Source of the DNA: Adiantum capillus-veneris | Taxonomy: Eukaryota; Streptophyta; Polypodiopsida; Polypodiales; Pteridaceae | Length of the DNA: 64,000 nucleotides | Direction: 5' to 3' | Assembly (NCBI GenBank): GCA_014529385.2 | Contig: CM043942.1 | Location: forward strand, 27,827,469 to 27,891,468 | Part shown: piece after piece, positions 11,533 to 22,765 of the stretch | Layout: every line of letters begins with the position of its first letter | Position numbering within the stretch: the stretch's first letter is position 1 | Translations under genes and position numbers: made by a program | The notes under the pieces: generated by a model | Database searches by the model: none | Told to the model about the DNA's origin: nothing | The model's input: the letters and a program-made list of their open reading frames with translations, nothing else

Positions 11533-13743
11533 ACTACTAAATACTAAGGAATTAAGGACAATGTTTGAAGAGGAAAAAGTTTCATGTTAACGTGTGATTT
11601 TTGCAAAACTACCTAATAATTCTCTTATAATTTATCAACAAGGAAAAATTCACTGATAATATCTTCCCGATGAGTATAAATAGTGTATATACTATCAAAA
11701 AATCATAAAAAATAGTCCTTTTTTGGATATTTTCATCATTTTTAATATAGGAAGGTTTAAAAATGGAGAAATCCGACAAAAAAACAATAAAGCTATGTTT
11801 TTCAAGGGATTTTCTTAATTATTGGACTTTCACTTTGCTTTTTTAGAGTATTTTCTATTTTCTTTGATTTTTCCAATAAAAAGGTCAAAAATTAATAATA
11901 ATTAGCAAGAAAGCTCAGATGGAAAAACAAAAGACACGATGGTGATCAGAAAGACAAGGCGGACAAGCACAAAAATTTTCAACAAAATCAGAAGATGGAA
12001 GCGGGAAGCCTAAATTAGGCGGCCAGGCCTACTTCTGTAAAATTTTTGCAGAATCAGCTACAAGAATCCGATTTGGGAAATTTTTGGGCCTAACATAGAT
12101 TTCACGGCCTAATAGGACTAATGGGAGCATCTGGGGAAATTTGGTTCGGGAAGTCCGGGTATAGATAGTCAGAGTAGGCTAAAACCATCTCATTTCCACT
12201 TGGAGCTTTGCAGAGAGAGCATTTCGGCTTCTTTTGCGCGTCATTTCCGAAGCCTATAGTTGACCTTTTTCAGTGCCGTCTCACATGAGACATGAGGGGT
12301 AAGTTACTTACTAATCAATGATCCATTTTGTACGGCCAGTGGCTAGTCTAAAGCCCTAGAAAAAACCCTAGAAGCCGAGCAGTGCACGAAGACCTACGAC
12401 CTAAAAGTGACCATAGCGGCCTGCCAGCTTGACCAAATCGGATAGGATTTGAACCATAGCATGCCCTTACATAATAGAAATATTCCATACCATCAGATGA
12501 TCATTCAGTTGGGGTCAAAGGGGGTCCTCAGTAGAGAATTAGGGTTTTTTGGGAACGGCCAGAATTCCGACCTGACTCCACAGATGTCTTGCTAATGAGG
12601 TTCATACACAATGTATATGATTGGTTTGGAGAAATCCATCAAGTAAAGCCCTCGAAAAGCGAAAAACGGCTCGAAGGTTACAAAGCGTCAAATTCCACAT
12701 ACGAGGCCAAACCGACTCCAAATGAGCAAGAATTGGACAGGTAGCTTCACGATGATGTTACGGACAAGTCCAAAGCCTCAGAGTTGACTGACCAACCCAA
12801 CAAACAGAGTAGTCACAAAAAACGGTGATTTCAGAGTCAACAGACACAAAGTGATGCCGGCATGACCAAACTTGACCAAATTCAATTTAGGACTGTATTA
12901 GGTGTATGAAACATGTTTAGGTCAAAATTTATATGAAATGCAAAGTTTTTGTCACTGTTGTAAATAATCACGATTATTTACTTTTGCAACATTTTTGCAT
13001 GGAAATTGTCAATTCACCTCACCTATCATGTGTACACACCTATTACATGCCAAAAATCAAGTATGAGCTAGTACGACCACCGTTTACTTGCAAAATTGCC
13101 AAAGAACGCAAAGAAGTCTGTGAAGCCAAAATTTGGGTTATGAACAACTTTTCTTGATCCAAATCACCTCATAATTCATACCCAAGATCTATACCATGCC
13201 TAGAACCAGTCTATGCCAAAAAATGTCATTTTGGGAAGAAAAGTTAATAATCGCGATTATTTACTTTTTGGCCAAAATGGGGCAATTTTGAAAATTTGTC
13301 ATCATACATCCAAAGTACATGATGTGATAAGCCCACTAGCCAATTTTGAGTCAATTTGGAATTCAAAATTTCAAATTTCCTTTATATCTACTGTTTGAGA
13401 GACCTAAAGCCAAAATCTAGTACCATTTTCACCCTATACATCCAAATGAGCCCATATTTCCCTCAGAGCATGTAATTGGCACATACTTCAAGCCTATAAA
13501 GCCAAGTTTGCAAAAAAGTTAAAATTTTTTCCAGCTATAAATAATCGCGATTATTTACTTTGGTTGCAAAGTTTTGTTTTGGCCATACAGTCTTGTTCTT
13601 TGCATGATTTTATGCATCTTTGCTTGTTCAAAAATTGATTTGAAGCAATTTGGACCAGATTATCAACATTTTAGTCTAAAAGGGCATTCTGAAGAAAAAT
13701 CTGACAAATCCCCTAATTTGCACTCTATTCACTGAACAGGAGC
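11533..13743 (+). other. Element A: AT-rich spacer between Pol and ORF3
   Basis: No gene. The first part (11550-11950) is AT-rich and shares words with B's spacer, for instance GGAGAAATCCG at about 11767, also in B at about 28859-28869 (minus). From 12961 the palindromic array begins. The rest has no ORF of note. The spacer ends at the ORF3 start at 13744. Confidence 0.65.
12961..13557 (+). repeat. Palindrome array of element A (3 copies, about 290-bp spacing)
   Basis: The half-site TAAATAATCG is followed by its reverse complement at 13538-13557 (perfect, 20 bp). Near-perfect copies are at 12961-12980 (CACG centre) and 13244-13263 (16-bp perfect core). Start-to-start distances are 283 and 294 bp. 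Intervening sequence is far more diverged than the palindromes. The last copy lies 187 bases before ORF3. A decayed copy is at 49336-49353 in the 5' UTR side of the element. Confidence 0.85.
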
Positions 13744-14370
13744 AATGCAAGCCGCGGATAAGGCCAAGAAGAAGTTAAACCAAAAGGAGAAACTGCAAGG
13801 GCTGCCCCCGTATCAACTGGACCCCGAGTCAGTAAAGGCAACAAAGGCATATTATCTTTCTAAAGAGTAGTTAGAAGAACACCACACCACGGTCTTCACG
13901 GGCAGATTTAAGAGTGAAGAAGGGCATCCACTGGAGTTGAAGCTCTTACCCAAAGAGGTTTATGATATCGCAGCAAAGCCAGAAACCAAAGAGGCTAACC
14001 GCACACGTTGGGACTCCGACACTTCTATGAACAAGAGCCCTGCGGAGTAGACTTTCAGAAGGCTTACAAGCTTCTGTCCACCATCAAGGAAGACGGAACT
14101 GCCCAAATATCAGACAACCAAGGAAATAAGGTAGAGGTTTTAATTACAAAGGAAATAGTGGCAGAGGAACTCAGATTGCCCATTGAAGGGATGACCATGC
14201 GGGCAAGAGATAGGAAAACAACGGGCACGTTTACAAAGGAAACAACTGCTGCTACATTTACCGATCTCATCCACAAGCAGGTGGAAGAGCCAGCTCGTCT
14301 GTACCATCAACATTTCCATTTCCTGGCGAAAAGGCCACCAAGGTACACTACACCAAATCACGTCGTGGCC
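13744..14370 (+). pseudogene. Element A ORF3, N-terminal conserved domain
   Basis: The start is ATG at 13744 in the context AACAGGAGCAATG; B's ORF3 starts in AACAGGATCCATG. The first segment reads MQAADKAKKKLNQKEKL and contains a stop near 13868. A frameshift near 14000 leads into the open segment 14008-14370. That segment has TIKEDGTAQISDNQG, matching TIKEDGVARVTDLQG of element B. No known family is recognised. There is no signal peptide or membrane segment. The segment is interrupted at 14370 by insertion F. Confidence 0.65.
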
Positions 14371-15387
14371 TGGGTTGCATTTATACGCCCTTACAACAAA
14401 AATTATACGTATAAAACATCATTATACGTCGTATTTCCGAATAATACCCGAATACCCGTATAAAATAGTTTTCGATCGAGATATTTTCCGATCGAAAAAT
14501 ATCTCGATGGAAAACGCCTATATATATACAACTGTCGTCGTATTCGATCGAAAACCATTCTGGAGCTTTTGGGACTTAGCAGAGCTTGGAGATTTTGAGA
14601 GACTAGCAGATAGCGACAGCTCCTTCAGTTTACAACGGTTTTCAGGTATATTTTTTAATTTTCAGTAAATACTAACTTTTTTTTTGTGTTGTGCCAGACT
14701 TGTGTGGTGCAGTAGTTTCGACTCTTATCACAAAGTTGGCTTGCAGGTCGTAGGCCACTTCGTGGTGTGTATCCATATGGCTCACTCCAGAAGTGTGTAG
14801 AATATAATCTCCTTTCCCGTAGTGTGTAGTCATATGACTCACTCTAGGGAAGGCTTAGGGTAAATTTAGATTCTCACTTGTATGGTGTAGTAGTATGCCT
14901 CTCACCATAGAGATGAGTCACGATTAGAGGTCGACTCGTGGAGTGTAGTAGGCATGATGCTACACCTCTCACTTCAGAGTGGCCTACAAAATTTACAATC
15001 TTAAATTAAGTCATTGTTGATTATTCTACATAGAAGCACAAAGATTAACGTTCGTCATTTTAAGAGTGCAGAGATGCATACTTTATGCCCATGGAAAACA
15101 CTAACTTTGTGAATGATGGTGTGAAAATTGGCTGTCGCGTGTTGCTTTATATACTAATATATTCGATCGTTCTTTTTTTCGGCTGATATTTTTTCCGATC
15201 GTTATTATTTTTGATCAAAAATAATTTCGTTCGAAAAGTTTTTCGATCGAAAAACGAAGAAGTTATACGTTTGGCCGTGTATGCTGATGTGACACCATAT
15301 AATACGGTCGTATAATTTAAATAAACGAATAATATGCCCATTATTCGCGTATTATCCATCTCCCGAATAACGAATAATGCAACTTAG
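14371..15387. mobile_element. Element F: MULE-like terminal-inverted-repeat insertion
   Basis: The left end tgggttgcatttatacg and the reverse complement of the right end ctaagttgcattattcg form imperfect inverted termini. The insertion is flanked by CGTGGCC on both sides (14364-14370 and 15390-15396), or a 9-bp duplication with one mismatch. The ORF3 frame is continuous if F is skipped, which confirms the boundaries. Both arms are long, AT-rich and full of CGATCGAAAA motifs and TATA-like runs. There is no transposase, so it is non-autonomous. Superfamily assignment is tentative; the 7-9 bp duplication fits Mutator-like or hAT elements. Confidence 0.7.
14690..14995. repeat. Array of short hairpin-prone repeats inside F
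   Basis: About five imperfect units of 55-75 bp share the words GTGTGTAG and CTCACTC around an ATATG-type centre. Examples are the palindrome AGTCATATGACT near 14830 and the stem GTGTAG...CTACAC near 14947. The array occupies the centre of F between the two arms. The role is unknown. Confidence 0.55.
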
Positions 15388-16178
15388 GCCGTGGCCACCA
15401 CTTTTACACAAGTTGTGAAGTCAACCACCAGACAACCTGTGGACCATGTGCAATATGTGTTAACAACATTGAAGGCCACCAAGAAGGAGAAAAAGATAAC
15501 CTTCTTGGGCGCACCTGAAGTCTTGACCAGAATAGCCTATCATACCATCGGCATGGCCGACAACCTACCGCCTGCAGAACACATGGATCTTGGCAGCTCC
15601 ACCCTCTCCAAGATCTACAAGATCTGTTAAGCGATCATTTAAATCAGGTGATGAATTGCTTTATATACTAATATATTCGATCGTTCTTTTTTTCAGCCGA
15701 TATTTTTTCCGATCGTTATTATTTTTGATCAAAAATAATTTCGTTCGAAAAGTTTTTCGATCGAAAAACGAAGAAGTTATACGTTTGGCCGTGTATGCTG
15801 ATGTGACACCGTATAATACGGTCGTATAATTTAAATAAACGAATAATACGCCCATTATTCGCGTATTATCCATCTCCCGAATAACGAATAATGCAACTTA
15901 GGCCGTGGCCACCACTTTTACACAAGTTTTGAAGTCAACCACTAGACAACCTGTGGACCATGCGCAATATGTGTTAACAACATTGAAGGCCACCAAGAAG
16001 GAGAAAAAGATAACCTACTTGGGAGCACTTGAAGTCTTGACCAGAATAGCCTATCATGCCATCGGCATGGTCGACAACCTACCGCTTGTCCAGGATCAGA
16101 ACACATGGATCTTGGCAGCTCCACCCTCTCCAAGATCTACAAGATCTGTTAAGCGATCATTTAAATCAGGTGATGAAT
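15142..16178. repeat. Tandem duplication of about 515 bp spanning F and ORF3
   Basis: The block beginning ttgctttatatactaat (15143) recurs from about 15657. It contains the right arm of F plus about 260 bp of ORF3. Copies differ by scattered substitutions and an 8-bp gap (ccgcctgcagaac versus ccgcttgtccaggatcagaac). The duplication happened after F inserted. It creates two copies of the same ORF3 segment and a second F right end. Confidence 0.9.
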
Positions 16179-16531
16179 CCGATGTGAAAGCTCTGACAAC
16201 GAAGAAAAAAGAGCTAGGAGGGAAGAAATGAATGTGGCTGCTCACCAAGAGGAGCCGGCTCAAAAGCAAGCGAGATTTGAAAGAGAAAAACAGGCGTATC
16301 AGCGCACTAGGCAAGCACAGGAAAAAGACCCCGAAAAGTGGGTACCCACCGGCTTGAAGGAACTTCGAACGAAACATCATTCAAGGAAAGAGGCCGAGGA
16401 TCCCAAGGATCATTTAGAAAGAATCTACCAAGAGACAGGGGCCTTGAAGCTGAAAGAGGCGGAAGAAGCGGCCAAGAAAGCTGAAGAAGCGGCAACTCAA
16501 GAGTACGGCCAGGCATCTCCCCGACCCACCT
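15388..16531 (+). pseudogene. Element A ORF3, second conserved domain and basic linker
   Basis: After F, ORF3 resumes with ATTFTQVVKSTTRQPVDHVQ, which matches ATTFTWAMQKSKLKVINYAA of element B (25909-25643). Because of the tandem duplication this part is present twice, at 15391-15630 (first copy, truncated) and 15905-16231 (fuller). A Lys/Glu/Arg-rich segment follows from 16228 (for example EEAAKKAEEAATQ), probably helical. At 16531 copia D interrupts it. Function unknown. Confidence 0.65.
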
Positions 16532-16723
16532 TGAAGGAGTACGAGCGGAAGTGTGACGCGAGAGAGAGTGCGAGAAGAAGAGCACGACGATATGGTGAAC
16601 TCGCTCTACTATAATGTGTAGAGCATAGTGAGATCTTATTAGGTTTTTACAAAAGGATATGTGTACATACCTGGCGGCCCGCCCACTTACCTAGGAGACC
16701 ACATTGGGCTTTATACCCCAACA
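16532..16723 (-). repeat. 3' LTR of D
   Basis: 192 bp; on the minus strand it runs from TGTTGGGGTATAAAGCCC to ACTCCTTCA. TATAAAG near its start is a likely TATA box. The same sequence recurs in two pieces at the other end of the element (22012-22071 direct, 21717-21840 inverted). Confidence 0.85.
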
Positions 16724-16735
16724 ACCTCCCACTTA
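16724..16735 (-). promoter_or_regulatory. Polypurine tract of D
   Basis: On the minus strand TAAGTGGGAGGT lies directly before the 3' LTR. This is the usual place for priming of plus-strand DNA. Element C has nearly the same tract (AAGTGGGAGAT). Confidence 0.85.
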
Positions 16736-16812
16736 AAGTCCAATGTGGTACTTTAAGTGTGAGAGAAGCTACTATACAAGCTAATATACAAGAGATGTAG
16801 AGAAGTGATGTA

Positions 16813-17442
16813 CTACCCTACACCTAACTGCTTGCAAAAATGCGCAAAGCTCTCTGAGGGAAGTCCTTTTGTAAGTAGATCAGCAGGATTTTCTGTGGTG
16901 TGAACTTTGACAAGCTGAAGTTGCTTATCCTCGAGCATTTCCCTGATGAAATGATACTTCACATCCACATGCTTTGTCTTTGAGTGATAAACTGGATTGC
17001 GAGCCAATTGTATAGCACTTTGGCTATCACAATATAACACAGGCATCTCTTCTTTGATTCCCAAATCTGTTACTAGTCGATTAAGCCAAATGGATTCTTT
17101 GCATGCCTCTGATGCTGCAACATATTCAGCCTCTGTAGTAGACTGAGTAACACAATCTTGTAATCTAGAACGCCATGATACTGCTCCACCAGCCAATGTA
17201 AAGACATACCCTGACGTAGACCTTCGGTTGTCTAAGTCACTTGCATAATCTGAGTCTGTAAAACCCTTTACACTTAGCTCCTGACTCCCATAGCATATAC
17301 ACATACTCTTTGTAGCTTTCAGGTATCTCAATATTCCTTTCACTGCCTCCCAATGTTTCTTGCCTGGGTTTGACATGTATCGACTTACTACTCCCACTGC
17401 AAATGCAATGTCTGGGCGAGTAGCAATCATTGCATACATCAA
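16813..17442 (-). pseudogene. Element D: end of RT region and RNase H
   Basis: This 209-residue segment begins MMYAMIATRPDIAFAVGVVS, the copia block just after RT, and continues into RNase H with FTDSDYASDLDNRRSTSGY, TTEAEYVAASEA, YCDSQSAIQLA and TKHVDVKYHFIREM. It ends with LLTKGLPSESF. It is separated from the main gag-pol frame by a one-base deletion near 17440, where the main frame stops after PYASAVGS. The catalytic acidic residues are visible. It would degrade the RNA strand of the hybrid. Confidence 0.9.
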
Positions 17443-20400
17443 CTACCCACTGCAGACGCATATGGAATCTTATCCATTTCAGCCTGTTCTTCCTCAGACA
17501 CATGACAATCTTGTTTGCTAAGTTTCACATATGGTGGCAATGGAACACTCAGTGCCTTTCCCTTCTCCATATTGAAACGTTGCAAAACCTTGTCAATATA
17601 CTCTGTTTGAGATAACCAAATCAACTTCTTTGATCTGTCTCTCTCAATGCGCATACCAAGTATATGACTTGCCTCACCCATGTCTTTCATGTCAAACGAT
17701 TTTGCCATCTTTGACTTCAAAGCTGAAATTTCTTCCAAGTGCTTGCCAGCAATCAACATGTCATCCACATACAAAATAAGGATCAACCAACTACCATCCT
17801 TAGCCTTCTTTGTATATAGACAGTGATCGAACTCACTACGTTTGTAGCCTTGAGAAAGCATAAACTTGTGGAATTTATGGTACCATGCCCTCGGTGATTG
17901 TTTTAAGCCATAAAGACTCTTTAACAACTGGCATACCCAATCTTCCTTGCCTTTCTCAACAAACCCTTCTGGCTGCTGCATGTAAATTTCCACATCTAAA
18001 TCACCATGCAAGAACGCTGTCTTGACATCCATTTGGTGCAACACCAAATCTAATATGGCAACCAATGCAAGAAAGCATCTCAATGTAGTCATCTTGACCA
18101 CCGGAGAGAAGACTTCATCAAAGTCAATGCCTTGTTCTTGCTTAAAGCCCTTGGCAACAAGCCTTGCTTTGTACTTTGGCTGACTATCATGAGCAGTGAT
18201 CTTATACCTGTAAACCCATTTACAAGGTAGAGCCTTTTTGATCTGTGGTAATTTAACTAGCTTCCATGTCTTGTTTTTATGCAGAGCTGTCATCTCTGAA
18301 TGCATGGCCAATTGCCAATTCCCGGAGTCCTTCATTTGCATTGCTTCCTTGTAACATGAAGGCTCATTGCAATCAGTCAACATGACATAGTTCATAGATG
18401 GAACAAACCTATCAGGAGGTCGCGTGACACGTCCAGATCTACGCACAATAGGTGGCTCAGGCTCAACCACAACCTGTGGTTCCACTCTATCCTGTCCTTG
18501 CTCCTCTTGAGCCCTGACATTTTGTCTTGCACGTGCAGGTCCATCTTCTTGGAAGACAACTCTTCTAATCTCCTCAACCCTCTTTGGTTTAGAATGATAT
18601 TTGGATTCATTAAAGTGAACATCATTTCTGCGGACAACCTTTCTGGATTCGGGATCCCAAAGTCTGTACCCCATCTCACCAGAATTACCATAGCCTAGAA
18701 AGATGCACTTTCTACTCTTTGGCTCAAGTTTGTTCCTAAATTCCTTTGGAACGTGAGTATATGCCTCACAGCCAAAGACTCTGAGATGCTTGTATGAGGG
18801 CATTTTGCCTGACCATACCATCTCTGGCACTGAATCCTTCTGCAAAACCTTGCTAGGAGATCTATTTACAAGATGAACAGCTGTTGATACAGCTTCAGCC
18901 CAAAACCCATTTGGAAGATGTGCATTAGACAACATACTTCTGACCTTCTCTTGTATGGTCCTATTCATCCTCTCAGCAACACCATTTTGAGGAGGATTGT
19001 AAGGAGCAGTAAGTTCACGTTTTATACCTTTTGACTCACAAAAGTCCTGAAAGGCCTTTGAAACATACTCTCCACCATTGTCAGTGTGTAAGCATTTAAG
19101 CTTCTTGCCACTCTGATTCTCCACAAGTGTCACAAACGTTTTGAAAACACTAAACGCTTCATCCTTGTGCTTGAGAAAGTAAACCCATACTTTCCTCGAG
19201 TAATCATCTATAAATGTCATAAAGTAAGAAGCTCCCCCTAGAGATAGGTTAGGCATAGGTCCACACAAATCACTAGGAACAAGTACCAACTTTGTATCTC
19301 TTCTACTTCTTCTATGCTTATGTGGCTGCTGTGTTTGCTTACCATACAGACAATGTTCACAGAATTCAAAATCATTAAATGAAAAGCCAGGCAAATAACC
19401 AGAACGAGACAAGATTTCCATTCCCTTCTTGGACATATGTCCTAACCGGCTATGCCACAAAGAAACGTTCGGCTGCTCGGTCACATTGATTACATTTTTA
19501 GAGACATTTGATACAAAAATCATGTAAAGTCCTCCAGACTTTACTCCATGTGCTACTGTCATAGAACCCTTGGATATCTTCCACATGTTCTGTCCAAAAG
19601 TGGTGACGTAGCCAGCATCATCAAGTAAACCTGTGCTGATCAAGCTCTTTGTAATTGCGGGAACATGTCTCACATTCTTCAGCGTGAAAGAAGAGCCATT
19701 CTGAAACTTCAATTGAACATCTCCAACACCTAAGATCTCACATGTCTGCCCATTGCCTAGCCGAACATGATCTTTAGTGGTCACATAAGAGGTAAACCAC
19801 TCCTTGTTTGGAGACACATGAAGTGATGCCCCTGAGTCTATAATCCAGTCACTCAGTGCATTTCCATCAGATGCTGTAAGAAGAGCTGAGTCCATTGTAT
19901 TCTTCAAGAAGTAGATGTCTCCTGAAACTAGACTGTCATCCTCTGCAACAGTGTTTGTCACATTTATTTCTTGAATCTTCACTGAGGACTTGTTCTTCTC
20001 ACCATGGTCTTCAGCTTTCTCTTTGCCTTTTTCTGCTTTCCATTCTCTACAGTCTCTTTTCATGTGACCCTTCTTGCCACAATGGTAGCATTCTATGTCA
20101 CTCTTGCCTTTAGCACTGCGGGACTTGCTACGAGACCGATTCCTCTTTCCACCTTTGTACTTTTCTTTGGTCCTTCCCCTGACAACTAAGGCTGTTCCTT
20201 TGCCTTTGTCCATTGTCTTTCTATTGGTTTCTTCAGTAAGCAGACTTCCTTCTACACCTGCTATGTTCAAACCATATGGAGGTGCAGAATTACTCAAAGA
20301 TGTGCGAAAAGTGTCCCAACTTTCTGGCAATGTGATCAACAGGAACATAGCTCTAACAGGTTCATCAAACTTGACACCTTGAGATGACAACTGACTGTAG

Positions 20401-20792
20401 ATTGTGTTGAATTCATTCAGATGATTGGACATAGGTGTCCCTTCTTTCATCTTCAAGTCAACAATCTTCTTAAGCCAGTATACCTGTGAAGCTGCACTCT
20501 GCTTCTCATAAAGATCACTCAGTTTTAACCATGCTTGATAAGCCGACATCTCGTCTGCTACATTGAAGTAAACGCTTTCTGCCAAAGTCAGCATAATGGT
20601 AGAAAGTGCCAATTCATCCATTTCGCTCCATTCATCTTCGTCCATATCTTCTGGTTTTAACCCCTTGAGCTTTATAGGTTTTATCTGCTTCTTTTGTACC
20701 AACACGTGCCAAATCTGCTTCTTCCACAATGGGAAATTGGTTCAATCCAGCTTCTTGATATTGTAAAGAGCAGTGTCCTGTGATCCAGCCAT
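17439..20792 (-). pseudogene. Element D gag-pol polyprotein (gag, protease, integrase, RT)
   Basis: The natural start is ATG at 20792 (MAGSQDTALYNIKKLD). Codon 17 is TGA at 20742-20744, after which 1,096 residues are open. Domains, counted from 20729: UBN2-type gag; zinc knuckle CYHCGKKGHMKRDC at about 213; protease WIIDSGASLHVSP at about 295; integrase with HSRLGHMSKKG, FIDDYSRKVWV and HTDNGGEYVS; RT with MDVKTAFLHGDL and the catalytic LYVDDMLIAG at about 988. All active-site motifs are intact. The closest type is the plant Tnt1-94-like group. The whole pol would be translated as one product from LTR-driven RNA. Confidence 0.93.
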
Positions 20793-21716
20793 AGCTACGC
20801 TTCACAGTGGTTTACTTTCCTGGGAAAAATTCGGCAGAGTTTCCCCTGTAAACTGACCTCTGAACCAATATCAACCTGTCAAATGAACTAAGAAAGCTTC
20901 AGATTCTGCATAAATTTCGACAGAGTCTGCTTTGTAAAATGGCTCTGGTGTACTCAAAAAACAGACCAAAAAACAGCTCAAAAAACACTGTCTCTCTGAC
21001 ACTGTAAGCTGCGGGTAAACCTGTCCTGCACCTGTACTGTCTCTCACTGTCCTGTCACTGTCCTGTAAGCATAGACTGTGACAATGCCTCAATGGCAGTA
21101 AAGCAAAGATGCAATCCCAACTGTCTAACTCACAATCAATACATCCTAGCTGCCTATCTAAGGGTGCTCGAGGGATCGCTCCAAGACCTGTATCACCGAA
21201 AGGATCTCAACATTCGAGAATCCCCCAGCTCAATAAAACCTCACTCGACCCTCAACAAAGGCTGCAGTAAATCTGACAGTACATAGACTTCCCACAAAGT
21301 CATACATCCACAAATTTCCCACTATATGCTGTAACCGCTGCGGCTGTTGTTTGCTGCGTGACTCACAGCCAGCAAACCCTCAACAAACATACATCATCTC
21401 TAACAATACATCCCATGTGGAAGTACCTGCAATGTCAGGATGAAATCTGGAATATCAAGCAGCAAACACAAGCTACCTAATGAACTAGTGGATGTCGCCT
21501 ATAGTCTGTGTGTAGATGCGCCCGTGTCGTATGTGACACGCCTCCAAGAACTGTGAGTCGTCCTTCGATGTGTAGACAGCCACAAATTAACACTCTGGGA
21601 GTGTCGATATCCTCAGCACCTGCAGTCGTAGGCCGAAAACCCCAAATTTGCAGAGTCGGATCTGCACCCGCCGAGACCACGTAGTCAAAAATGGCCTGCG
21701 CAGACCTTTGTCGATT
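20793..21716 (-). other. Element D 5' leader, noncoding
   Basis: No convincing reading frame. This is the untranslated leader between gag and the original upstream LTR, in the element's minus orientation. It has short CTGTCCTGTCACTG-type repeats at about 21030-21070. Its outer end is the inversion breakpoint at about 21716. Confidence 0.7.
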
Positions 21717-22011
21717 CTTTTGTAAAAACCTAATAAGAACTCACTATGCTCTACACATTACAGTAGAGCGAGTTCACCATATCGTCGTGCTCTTCTTCTC
21801 GCACTCTCTCTCACGTCGCACTTCCGCTCGTACTCCTTCAACTGGTATCAGAGCTCAGATCAAGGCTCGGGGCAGCACTGCAGGAGGCTAGAGTCACCAG
21901 CTCAGATTGGAGTGAAATTCGAAAGGCGAAGACACGGCCCCAAATCCTGTGGGAGAATCCGAAGGGCCTGGTGTTCTCAGAATTTCATTCTGAGGTCATC
22001 TCGGCCACCGT
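21717..22011 (+). other. Inverted segment of D carrying R/U5, primer site and leader start
   Basis: 21717-21840 is the downstream two-thirds of D's LTR in plus orientation, opposite to the rest of D. It ends CTCCTTCA, followed after two bases by the tRNA-iMet primer site TGGTATCAGAGC (21843-21854) and leader sequence to about 22011. The outer third of the same LTR (22012-22071) is in normal minus orientation. The simplest reading is a 295-bp inversion with one breakpoint inside the LTR. Confidence 0.8.
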
Positions 22012-22071
22012 TACATACCTGGCGGCCCGCCCACTTACCTGGGCGACCACATTGTGCTTTATACCCCAACA
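22012..22071 (-). repeat. Remaining outer part of D 5' LTR
   Basis: On the minus strand it starts TGTTGGGGTATAAAGCACAA and matches the first 60 bases of the 3' LTR with a few substitutions. It abuts the target duplication CACCT. It keeps the TATA box but is cut off from the rest of the LTR by the inversion. Confidence 0.85.
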
Positions 22072-22431
22072 CACCTCACCACCGCCAGAACAACAGGATC
22101 AGCCCATGCCCACTCCACCATCATCACCACCAGGCCAAGAGACCACTGAAGAGGCCCATACTAACAAGGAAAAAGAGTCTGATTTCACCCACCAAGCGGA
22201 AGCTACACAGCAAGCTGACCACCCCGAACAACATGAAGAAAAGAAAGCTGAACACCAAGAACCAGAACAGAAAGCCAAGGAGACTCACAAGCCGGCAGAT
22301 GCAATTGATAAAGAAGAGGATAAAGAAAAGTAGCAAACCATTACACATGAGGAAGAAACCGACATTGAGAAAGTAGGAAGGCCTACAACTGAAGAAACTC
22401 TAAGGGTTGAGACCACACAACTTGTTTCCAC
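22072..22431 (+). pseudogene. Element A ORF3, Pro/Glu/Lys-rich linker
   Basis: ORF3 resumes after D with a low-complexity stretch (PMPTPPSSPPGQETTEEAHT, then EEKKAEHQEPEQKAKE). There is a stop near 22331, after which the frame continues to EETLRVETTQLVSTI. Element B has an equivalent Pro-rich then Gln/Glu-rich linker at about 25160-25000. It is interrupted at 22431 by element B. A flexible linker is the likely role. Confidence 0.65.
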
Positions 22432-22765
22432 TATTGGACGGATACGCCGCGACGGACGTCAGCACAGTGAGAACTCACCTAACAAGATTTGTCAGCTAAG
22501 GACGAAGCTCGACCCGCAGGCGTGTGGAAGCAAGCATAGGGTGTCAATCTACACTAGACTGACTCTTGACTAATTCCTACAGAGGTCTAAGCTTTGAAGG
22601 TTGTAGCTGAGACTAAATGTCAAAACCGGGATACAATCTGGAAACTTCGGTAAGCCCCAATATTTACAAAGGTGAAATGTCGGGTTTTTCTCAATAAATG
22701 AATAATTACAAAAATAATAATCCGCCGAGCAGTCATTTCCCATAGGGATTGTCCAACTTCTAACA
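22432..22765 (-). repeat. 3' LTR of B (internally deleted, 334 bp)
   Basis: Both ends match the 925-bp LTR at 45200-46124 (ttggacggatacgcc and gagcagtcatttcccatag). About 590 bp of the middle is missing between aggtctaagc and ttgtagctg. The outer dinucleotide is TA where the partner has TG. Confidence 0.88.

Larger units (their letters stand above)
16532..22071 (-). mobile_element. Copia element D (Tnt1-94/Tork-like)
   Basis: A complete Ty1/copia element on the minus strand with TG...CA LTR ends and a 5-bp target duplication CACCT (16527-16531 and 22072-22076). The order in its own orientation is damaged 5' LTR, leader, gag-pol, RNase H, polypurine tract, 3' LTR. It sits inside ORF3 of element A. 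The coding region is almost intact: one nonsense codon, one frameshift. The upstream LTR is rearranged by an inversion, described separately. The presence of nearly full reading frames indicates a fairly young insertion. Confidence 0.9.
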
